Source: an uncultured bacterium
Lineage (GTDB): Bacteria > Patescibacteriota > Minisyncoccia > Phycocordibacterales > GWA1-40-21
Reading direction: 5' to 3'
NCBI GenBank assembly: GCA_903823865.1
Contig: CAIJUJ010000005.1
Span: 1 to 41,147, forward strand
Length of the DNA: 41,147 nt
Notes under the pieces: model-generated
What the model saw: the letters and a program-made list of their open reading frames with translations, nothing else
Told to the model about the DNA's origin: nothing
Database searches by the model: none
Shown: positions 33,734 through 41,147 of the stretch, in pieces
Layout: every line of letters begins with the position of its first letter
How positions within the stretch are numbered: the stretch's first letter is position 1
Position numbers and translations under genes: made by a program

Positions 33734-34720
33734 CTATCTTTGTATTTTTAAAATACTATCTACTATGGACAAGTTGTCGCTTAAATCTTTAGTGACAGTA
33801 TTATAAATTGATAATGATGGAAAAATACTTAAGACAGAACCTTTTTTCATTCCCACCATATCTTTATCCATAGAAATTATTTTTTCTAAATCGTTTATTA
33901 TTGCAAGGTGATAAGAAATGTCATAATACCCTATTGCTACAGGCACTGGCATCTTAATAAGGTTGTTAACGATAGTTTGATATTGATTTATGATTGCGAG
34001 TACGTCTTTATCTGTGCTTGTGCTGTTTGGGGATATATAGGAAATAATAAGTGCAATATCTTTACCAAAAATTAATCGAAACTTCTCTGTTTCTTTAAAA
34101 TAGCTTTTAGAATAATCACTCATATTTTTTATAAGATTGGTGCTATCTGTTTTCTGCAAATTTAAATTATTTATTGTTGTAGTACCAACATAATTTTTCA
34201 GCGGAATTCGCTGTAGTGCATTTGTGATTATTGAGTTTGTTTTATTTTCATCCAAAGCGCCATCTTGTGGTGCAGCAGCAATGACATCTGATATTAAGCT
34301 TCTTGAAAATTTATCCGTATCACTCAATGACTCAAAAGTGTTTACAATTTTTTCATTTTGTTCAATTATTTTTGGGTCGATCTTGTCGTTTGGTTCTTGT
34401 CCTTTTGGTGCGGTGTTAGGTTTTAAAGGGTCTCTTCCCTGTGCAACTTCATCTCCATCATTTGTTCCATCACCATCCGTATCTGGGTTGTGCGGATCAG
34501 TGCCGTAAAGGGCTTCTTTCCAGTCTGGCAGACCATCATTGTCTGAGTCTATATTAATTTGAGCCACTGTTGTACTAGTACCTTTAGCAAGACCCTGGTT
34601 TTTGTACACACCCTGATTATTTTGTAGTGAATCAAATATTATGACAATAACTATAATAACTACTGTGATGGACAGAGCGATAAGGAAATTTTTTGATGGA
34701 AGATACTTTTTATTAATCAT
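33734..34720 (-). CDS. TM-anchored protein with thrombospondin type 3-like calcium-binding repeats
   Basis: TM FLIALSITVVIIVIVIIF; DSDNDGLPDWKEALYGTDPHNPDTDGDGTNDGDEVAQGRDP. Confidence 0.78.
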   Translation of the reverse strand: MINKKYLPSKNFLIALSITVVIIVIVIIFDSLQNNQGVYKNQGLAKGTSTTVAQINIDSDNDGLPDWKEALYGTDPHNPDTDGDGTNDGDEVAQGRDPLKPNTAPKGQEPNDKIDPKIIEQNEKIVNTFESLSDTDKFSRSLISDVIAAAPQDGALDENKTNSIITNALQRIPLKNYVGTTTINNLNLQKTDSTNLIKNMSDYSKSYFKETEKFRLIFGKDIALIISYISPNSTSTDKDVLAIINQYQTIVNNLIKMPVPVAIGYYDISYHLAIINDLEKIISMDKDMVGMKKGSVLSIFPSLSIYNTVTKDLSDNLSIVDSILKIQR

Positions 34721-34756
34721 TAATATGTTTTGTCGTATTAATTTATTGTCCAGATT

Positions 34757-36562
34757 TTATAGACCATACTCTATTGTTTTTGCATAGTATGAAAAACCAC
34801 CATCACAAAATCCAGTTAAAAACCCCGGACATACATTACGCTTGAAGCTGATAGATGGGTTCAATATTCCTAATGCTTTATAGCCTTCACCAAAGTTTGG
34901 TGCACCATCATTAGGAAAGACTATATCAACACGTTGCCCAGGTTTTAAATAATTCGGTAGAGGGCAATATTGTTTCTGGAGGATTTCGGTGCCAGGTAAA
35001 TAGTATATATCTGCAATAGTGACAGGCATCCAGTAGGCGTGTTCTGCAGGAAAATTATACAACCAAAAATCACTGACTGATGGTGGGTTTCTATAACCAA
35101 CAATATCACCACCCGGTTTCATGTGTTCTCGTGTTGGAACATCACCATAAAAATATAAACCATTGGTATTAAAATCATAACAGTCTATAGGTGTTACAGT
35201 TACGGAATATGTTGATGTGGCACCACTTTGTGAAACAACCGTATATTTTACTGGAACATAATTGGCATTTTTGGCTGTATAACTACTTGGGTATGTGGAT
35301 GGGTAAATTATTGACTTGGAAAGGTCTACCTGAACTTTACTTGCCGGACTTACATCACCGATAGCACTAATTGTTGGTTTTATTTTTGTTAAATCAAGTG
35401 GAGGATTTTCTCTTGGTGTCATTACAGTGGCGATAGTTGTGCTTGAAAAATCAGATTTCTTACCAACATCATCATAAATTTTTGATTTTTCTTTCATTGA
35501 ATATACTGGATAATATGCTGGCGGAATATATACTGTAATTGTTTTTGCTACATCATCTATGACCGCGTTAGTAATACCTGGCGTATTTAACTGAAAGCCT
35601 GTGATTTGTGCAGTAGTATTTGGATTATAGCAACCACCATCTAGAGAGCGTGCTTTAGATACGGTAATTGTGCCACCAGTTCCGTCGTTATAAACACTAA
35701 CTAAAGTTGTTCCGACACATTTTTGTGATTGGATTGTTCCGCTCGCCGCGTAAGTAACATTTGGGTCAATGTCTGGATTTGGTAAATATGATGTGACTGT
35801 GGAATAACCAAACGGTTGAATAGATGATGAACTAGCGACTACTGTATTACCTACGTTTGTTAATTTTGAGGCATTGATAATGCTATTGATCATGGAGTTT
35901 AGTTTTTTTCTTGTTGCTGGTCCAACCGTCCCGGTGCCGCTTTTAAGACCCGATGGCGCCAATATTTCACTTGCATATTTCATTTGAAATTTATTTACCG
36001 CTACCACTGTCGCAGAGTCAAAAATATTTGTCGAGTTTTGCGGAATAAGCGCAGTGTCTTTGTCAGAATTTAAAATAGTTTTTAATAGTGTCACTTCATC
36101 ACCTGTTGAACCGAGACTTAGCGCAGATGTAAAAGAACTTTTTACTGTGGCTACAATGACAGGTAAAGTAAAGTCACTAATTTTAATATAATATTTTACT
36201 GCTAAGGTGTTTAGTTTATTAATTGTCGCTTGGCCAACTGTGCCAGTACCAGCAGATAAACCACTTGGAATAAGTATTTCTACGGCATATTTTTCTTGAA
36301 ACTTTTTTACTGCAGTTGCCGTATCAGCTGTAAAGTTTGGTGATGTGTCAATATTCATATTTAAATCTAAACCCAATATTTTTTTAAGAGCCATAACATC
36401 TTGGCCGTAAGAACCGATTGTTAGTGTTCTTGTAATAACAGGACTCGACTGTGCATTAGTTGTTGATGTAGTAGATGGGCCAAGAGTTGCACTTGCTGCA
36501 AAACTTGTTGAAGTTAGTGACAATGCACACAATATTGAAAAAATAGATATATTTTTTATCAT
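34757..36562 (-). CDS. Secreted protein with two peptidoglycan-binding (PG_binding_1-like) domains
   Basis: Signal peptide; LTIGSYGQDVMALKKILG...AVKKFQEKYA...GTGTVGQATINKLN and LSLGSTGDEVTLLKTIL...AVNKFQMKYA...GTGTVGPATRKKLN. Confidence 0.85.
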   Translation of the reverse strand: MIKNISIFSILCALSLTSTSFAASATLGPSTTSTTNAQSSPVITRTLTIGSYGQDVMALKKILGLDLNMNIDTSPNFTADTATAVKKFQEKYAVEILIPSGLSAGTGTVGQATINKLNTLAVKYYIKISDFTLPVIVATVKSSFTSALSLGSTGDEVTLLKTILNSDKDTALIPQNSTNIFDSATVVAVNKFQMKYASEILAPSGLKSGTGTVGPATRKKLNSMINSIINASKLTNVGNTVVASSSSIQPFGYSTVTSYLPNPDIDPNVTYAASGTIQSQKCVGTTLVSVYNDGTGGTITVSKARSLDGGCYNPNTTAQITGFQLNTPGITNAVIDDVAKTITVYIPPAYYPVYSMKEKSKIYDDVGKKSDFSSTTIATVMTPRENPPLDLTKIKPTISAIGDVSPASKVQVDLSKSIIYPSTYPSSYTAKNANYVPVKYTVVSQSGATSTYSVTVTPIDCYDFNTNGLYFYGDVPTREHMKPGGDIVGYRNPPSVSDFWLYNFPAEHAYWMPVTIADIYYLPGTEILQKQYCPLPNYLKPGQRVDIVFPNDGAPNFGEGYKALGILNPSISFKRNVCPGFLTGFCDGGFSYYAKTIEYGL

Positions 36563-36652
36563 TATATTTAATAAAAATTAATAATACGATAATTATATCC
36601 TTAATTGTAATAAAACACAAAGAATGATTGACCAGCATCAATAATAATTGTA

Positions 36653-37456
36653 TTAAATATACCAAAGAGTGAAATTATTGGCCAAATCTTTCCATTTTCC
36701 TAGATGTAGATCCTCTGAACGGGATTTTTCTGGTATTTTTAGGTCTTGGAAGATTTTTTTTAGGTCATTTTGGCCAAATTTTTCTTTTAAATTTGCGATT
36801 AGCATTTTTCTTTTGTGTGCGAAGCCAGTTTTTATAATTTCAAAGAATTTTTCTTCTGAAATTTCGTTGAAAAAGTCTTTAGAAATATTATTTATAAGCA
36901 AAATAGCTGAATCTACCTTGGGTTTTGGGCTAAAATTCTCTTTTTCTACTTTCATAATCTTTTTTGCATCACCATACGCTTTTACGGAAAGTGAGAGCAA
37001 GCTTTCTTTACCATCGCGAGCAATTATCCGGTCTGCAATCTCTTTTTGCACCATTATTACGAGTTTTTTGGGTTGAATATTGCCTGACAAAAACTTTCTA
37101 AAAATAAGTCCAGTAATGTAATATGGGATATTGGCTATCAGCTTAAAACTGTGGTTTTTTAGGCCTATTTTATTCAAATCTAGTTCCAAAATATCGCCAT
37201 GAATAAGGGTGAATTGATTATTTCTTGTTTCTTTTTCAAATTTTTCATTCAATACTTTAATAAGTCGGTCATCTTTTTCTACAGCAATAACTTTTGCACC
37301 AGTTTCTAGTATTTTTTCAGTAAGTGCTCCTTGCCCTGGCCCTATTTCAAGCACAATGTCTGCCGAATTAATTTCTCCAGCTTTTATCATAGCCAAAAGA
37401 GCAGTTTTTGATTTCAAAAAATTTTGTCCTAGTGATTTTTTCGCTTTTATTTGCAT
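36653..37456 (-). CDS. ksgA: 16S rRNA (adenine1518/1519-N6)-dimethyltransferase
   Basis: KKSLGQNFL, VLEIGPGQGALTEKIL, LIANIPYYITG. Confidence 0.95.
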   Translation of the reverse strand: MQIKAKKSLGQNFLKSKTALLAMIKAGEINSADIVLEIGPGQGALTEKILETGAKVIAVEKDDRLIKVLNEKFEKETRNNQFTLIHGDILELDLNKIGLKNHSFKLIANIPYYITGLIFRKFLSGNIQPKKLVIMVQKEIADRIIARDGKESLLSLSVKAYGDAKKIMKVEKENFSPKPKVDSAILLINNISKDFFNEISEEKFFEIIKTGFAHKRKMLIANLKEKFGQNDLKKIFQDLKIPEKSRSEDLHLGKWKDLANNFTLWYI

Positions 37457-37463
37457 TTATTAT

Positions 37464-37730
37464 CTAAATATTAATAGTGAGAAGATAAAATATAATCAAA
37501 GGTAAAATCCCAAGTAAAATATAGTTCCAATCTTTAAGTTTAATTCCTTGTATTAAAGAAAAAATACAAGCAATAAGAGTGACTATTAATAAACTAAACG
37601 AAGATAAAATTACACAAAGTCCTAACCAAGATGGAAGATTAACAAAACGTGTTAATAAATAACCCAGTAAATAAATTATTATTGGTATATAAGTGCAAAA
37701 AATGATGGCACGATAATGCGTTTGTTTCAT
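37464..37730 (-). CDS. Small membrane protein
   Basis: 88 aa with three hydrophobic segments. Confidence 0.55.
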   Translation of the reverse strand: MKQTHYRAIIFCTYIPIIIYLLGYLLTRFVNLPSWLGLCVILSSFSLLIVTLIACIFSLIQGIKLKDWNYILLGILPLIIFYLLTINI

Positions 37731-37766
37731 AATTACAATATTAGCATGATCAAATTAAATAATATA

Positions 37767-39713
37767 TTACCATTCTAAGTAAACTATTTTTTCTCTGTAT
37801 TCAAAATTTTCTTCTTCCAAAAGGTCATTATCAAATTCTCCAAGAAAAATTGACGGCAGATTCATTTGTTGTGAACCATAAATAGTTCTCATTTCTGCAT
37901 AAGTTAAGAATAACTTAATTCTCGCGCGAGTCAAAGCAACATAAAACAATCTTCTCTCCTCCTCCATTTCTTCTGGAGTTTTTGCTTCTGTACCATTTCC
38001 TTGATGTGGAAATAAATCTTGTTCAAGTCCTGTTATAAAAACATAATCAAACTCCAAACCCTTTGAGGCATGAACGGTCATAAGTTTCACAGCATTCTCA
38101 TTTTTCTCTAGAGAATCTTGGTCGGTCATCAGTGCAGCTTCTTCTAAAAGTTTTTCTATTCCTTCTGGTTTTGGAAAATGGTCATATTTGATTGCAAGTG
38201 TTGCAAGCTCGCGCATATTTTCCAATTTTTCTTTATCTTCGTCATTTCCTCTTTGCAATTCTAATTCTAAACCACTTTCTTTAATAATAAATTTAATAAC
38301 TTCTGATGGTTTTAATTTTTCTGTTTCCTTTTTTATTTTTACAAGCAAATTGAAAAAATTTTCTACTTTTTCTTTAATTCCTTCTGGTAATTTTTCTTTT
38401 CCACCTTCAAAAATTTTTAAAATTGTAACTTTCCCTATTCCACGAGCTGGAACATTTATAATTCTTTTTATGTCACTTAAACTTTCTGGATTTAGGCTCG
38501 CGCGGAGAAAAGATAGGATATCTTTAACCTCTTTTCTTTCAAAAAATTTTGTCCCAAGAACCTGATACGGAACGTTCTCTGTAAGAAATGCTTCTTCGAG
38601 TACGCGTGACTGAAAATTGGCTCTGTATAGCACTGAAATCTCTCTTGGACTCACTCCCTTTGATATCAATTCTTGTGATTTTCTGGCTATAAATCTTGCC
38701 TCTTCTATCTCATTTAATGCCTTCAAAAATGACACTTTTTCACCAACATCATTTTTTGTAAAAAGATTTTTTTCTTTTCTTAATTTATTATTTTTTATCA
38801 CTTCATTTGCCACAGAAAGTATTGTTTGGGTTGAGCGATAATTTTCTTCAAGTAAAATTACTTTTGCTTCCGGATAATCTTTTTCAAAACTTAAAATATT
38901 TTCAATATCTGCTCCTCGCCAGCTGTAAATGCTTTGGTCCACATCCCCCACTACACAAATGTTTCTATTTTTTTCTGCCAAAAGTTTCGCCGTCATGTAC
39001 TGAACTTTATTTGTGTCCTGATATTCATCAATGTGAATATATTTCCAAAGGTTTTGATATTTTTCTAAAACATCTTTGTGATTTTTTAAAATGTTGTAGC
39101 TTTTCAAAAGCAAATCATCAAAGTCGAGCGCTTTTTCTTGCGCAAGTTTATTTTCATACATCGGCCAAACTTTTTGTGCAACTGATTGCAAAGTGTATTC
39201 ATTCATATCTCCACCACTTGAATAATCTTTTGCAGAAATTAGATTTCCTTTTTCGCGAGAAATAATATTTAAAATTTTATTCGGCTCAAATTGTTTTGGA
39301 TCAATATCTAAACTTTTTAAACATTCTTTTATAAGTTTTGATGAATCACCTCTATCCATAATGCTAAAGTTTTTTATAAGCCCAATAAGTTGGCTATTTT
39401 CTTTTATGATATGAACACCAAGTGAGTGAAAAGTGCTAATAAAAGGTTTGTAATGATAGCTAAGTGGAATATTCAATGTTTTGTCACTCGCAATAATTTT
39501 TTCTACCCTTTCTCGCATTTCTTTTGCGGCTTTGTTTGTGAAAGTTATAGCCAAAATATTTTCTGGATGAACTCCATTTTTAATTAAATGTAAAATTCTG
39601 TGAGCAATTGTTTTTGTTTTACCTGCTCCAGCTCCGGCAATAATTAAAATAGGACCATCTTTTTGTAAAACCGCCTCTTTTTGTTGCTCGTTTAGTCCCA
39701 AAAGATGTGTCAT
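37767..39713 (-). CDS. uvrD: UvrD/PcrA/Rep superfamily 1 DNA helicase
   Basis: LNEQQKEAVLQKDGPILIIAGAGAGKTKTIAHRI, DFDDLLL, HIDEYQDTN, VGDVDQSIYSWRGAD, LMTVHASKGLEF, YVALTRARIKL; MTHLLGLN start preferred over 39761. Confidence 0.95.
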   Translation of the reverse strand: MTHLLGLNEQQKEAVLQKDGPILIIAGAGAGKTKTIAHRILHLIKNGVHPENILAITFTNKAAKEMRERVEKIIASDKTLNIPLSYHYKPFISTFHSLGVHIIKENSQLIGLIKNFSIMDRGDSSKLIKECLKSLDIDPKQFEPNKILNIISREKGNLISAKDYSSGGDMNEYTLQSVAQKVWPMYENKLAQEKALDFDDLLLKSYNILKNHKDVLEKYQNLWKYIHIDEYQDTNKVQYMTAKLLAEKNRNICVVGDVDQSIYSWRGADIENILSFEKDYPEAKVILLEENYRSTQTILSVANEVIKNNKLRKEKNLFTKNDVGEKVSFLKALNEIEEARFIARKSQELISKGVSPREISVLYRANFQSRVLEEAFLTENVPYQVLGTKFFERKEVKDILSFLRASLNPESLSDIKRIINVPARGIGKVTILKIFEGGKEKLPEGIKEKVENFFNLLVKIKKETEKLKPSEVIKFIIKESGLELELQRGNDEDKEKLENMRELATLAIKYDHFPKPEGIEKLLEEAALMTDQDSLEKNENAVKLMTVHASKGLEFDYVFITGLEQDLFPHQGNGTEAKTPEEMEEERRLFYVALTRARIKLFLTYAEMRTIYGSQQMNLPSIFLGEFDNDLLEEENFEYREKIVYLEW

Positions 39714-39787
39714 GCGACTAAATATAACATAAACTAGGTATAAGATACTAATTTGGCTCATTTTTTGAGAAAAACGTTGATTTTATT

Positions 39788-39815
39788 GGGGATTTTAGCG
39801 AAGCGAAAATCTCCC
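39788..39815. terminator. Hairpin upstream of uvrD
   Basis: GGGGATTTTAGC-gaa-GCGAAAATCTCCC. Confidence 0.4.
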
Positions 39816-39836
39816 AGACAAACATTTATTCACTAA

Positions 39837-39861
39837 TTATCAACATACGTCCTGTTGATAA
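39837..39861. promoter_or_regulatory. Dyad of two head-to-head DnaA-box-like 9-mers
   Basis: TTATCAACA-tacgtcc-TGTTGATAA. Confidence 0.45.
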
Positions 39862-39924
39862 GTCGATTGACTATCAAGGAGTAAGGAGTATCATTAACTG
39901 TGTACAGAAAAGCAGAAATAAATA

Positions 39925-39959
39925 CTGAAATATGGCTCAACAGGGCCATAATAATTCAG
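39925..39959 (+). promoter_or_regulatory. Hairpin in the long leader of the LysM-M23 gene
   Basis: CTGAA-a-TATGGC-tcaacagg-GCCATA-ataa-TTCAG. Confidence 0.4.
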
Positions 39960-40093
39960 AGAACACCGTATCCCCTTAATAAAATCGGCTTATTTTAAGA
40001 AAAAACTCTATAACTGGCTCTAAAAGTGAGTTAAACTCTAAGCGCCATTCCATAAAACCTATATTATTAGCCATTTATACAAAATGGTTACTA

Positions 40094-41119
40094 GTGTTTT
40101 TGACTGTTTTCTCATTAAGTTATTCATTGCCTGTCACCGCGAATGCAGGCATTTTGTCTGCCATTTCCAACTTCTTTTCTGGAAATAGCCAAGTCATTGA
40201 AAGTCAATCAACAGATACAAATTCTCAAAATGTCCCCATACTTCAAAGTGCGGTTAATTTTGATATTAATGCCGCTGTTGGTGGTGGAGACATTACAGTT
40301 GCAGATAATAATGAAGCATTGGTATCTGAAAGTGGTCCATCAGGAACGCTTGCAGATATTAGTGACACTGTTAACACGGGACAAATTAGTAAATATGTAG
40401 TCCGAAAGGGTGACACAGTTTCAACCATAGCAAAAATGTATGGGGTTACTTCAAACACAATCATTTGGGCAAACAACCTTAACTCTTTGAGTTTAAAAGA
40501 AGGACAAGCGCTTGTTATCTTGCCTGTTTCTGGAACTTTACACACAGTTGCGAAGGGTGACACACTAAAATCTATTGCGAAAAAATACAAAGCTGACGCT
40601 GGAGAAATTGCGCAATTTAACGGTATTGAATCTAGCTCAACTTTGGTAATTGGAGATACAATTGTGATTCCTGATGGTGAAGGTGTCGCAAGAGTTAGCG
40701 GAACAAAACCTATAGTAAAAGGTAATCCTTATCGTGGCGGAAGTGGACCAGACTATGTCGGATATTATATTAGACCAATAGTTGGTGGTATAAAGACGCA
40801 AGGTTTACACGGATACAATGCCGTGGACATAGGAACTCCTGTTGGAACAACTTTGTATGCAGCTGCGGCTGGTCAAGTAATTATTGCTAAAACTTATGGT
40901 TGGAATGGAGGTTATGGAAAATATATTGTCGTTTCACACTACAATGGAACGCAAACTGTTTATGGTCACTTAAGTCAGGTGTTTGTTAACGAAGGAGATG
41001 CTGTTTACCAGGGTCAGATAATAGCAAAAACAGGAAACACAGGAAATTCTACTGGACCTCACTTACACTTTGAAATCCGCGGAGCTTATAACTTTATGAA
41101 TGATAGTTCTGAATATTAA
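40094..41119 (+). CDS. Secreted LysM (x2) / M23 metallopeptidase
   Basis: VVRKGDTVSTIAKMYGV and TVAKGDTLKSIAKKYKA LysM repeats; HGYNAVDIGTPVGT...GHLS...GPHLHFEIRG M23 motifs; GTG start at 40094 uncertain. Confidence 0.93.
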   Translation: MFLTVFSLSYSLPVTANAGILSAISNFFSGNSQVIESQSTDTNSQNVPILQSAVNFDINAAVGGGDITVADNNEALVSESGPSGTLADISDTVNTGQISKYVVRKGDTVSTIAKMYGVTSNTIIWANNLNSLSLKEGQALVILPVSGTLHTVAKGDTLKSIAKKYKADAGEIAQFNGIESSSTLVIGDTIVIPDGEGVARVSGTKPIVKGNPYRGGSGPDYVGYYIRPIVGGIKTQGLHGYNAVDIGTPVGTTLYAAAAGQVIIAKTYGWNGGYGKYIVVSHYNGTQTVYGHLSQVFVNEGDAVYQGQIIAKTGNTGNSTGPHLHFEIRGAYNFMNDSSEY

Positions 41120-41147
41120 AAATACAAAGAGCGGCCTGCGAAGCAGG

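Noticed and set aside
22416-36562. T4SS-like locus as an integrative conjugative element
   Set aside because: No relaxase, coupling protein, integrase, tRNA or att-like repeats seen; flanked by conserved housekeeping genes.
41130-41147. Terminal hairpin CCTGC-gaa-GCAGG
   Set aside because: Likely terminator of the M23 gene but truncated by the window end, so not called as a feature.

Overview
AT-rich bacterial chromosomal window that reads like a Patescibacteria/CPR (Parcubacteria-like) genome, inferred from gene content and protein style. Housekeeping genes: tig, polA, tsaE, pilB-type ATPase, ruvB, yebC-like, ruvC, tyrS, PBP1A, dnaN, dnaA, rpmH, rnpA, yidC, jag/khpB, ksgA, uvrD/pcrA and a LysM-M23 peptidase. 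A contiguous 11-gene minus-strand operon (22416-36562) encodes a VirB-like type IV secretion/pilus machine with no recognisable relaxase or coupling protein. No rRNA, tRNA or CRISPR was recognised. Main points of interest: (1) three genes (ruvB, ruvC, tyrS) have inverted repeats whose distal arm ends exactly at the second base of the start codon, using a GTG re-annotation for ruvB; (2) a compact unassigned structured RNA candidate on the minus strand between pilB and ruvB; (3) a promoter plus long wobble-containing hairpin leader ahead of an orphan membrane protein; (4) 11-bp-phased DnaA-box-like arrays on both sides of dnaA; (5) the T4SS-like operon with a split VirB4, a coiled-coil VirB6 and an enlarged pilin-like subunit; (6) domain-trimmed housekeeping proteins (trigger factor without PPIase, short YebC, PolA with a reduced exo domain). 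All calls come from reading the sequence by eye. No database search or folding program was run.
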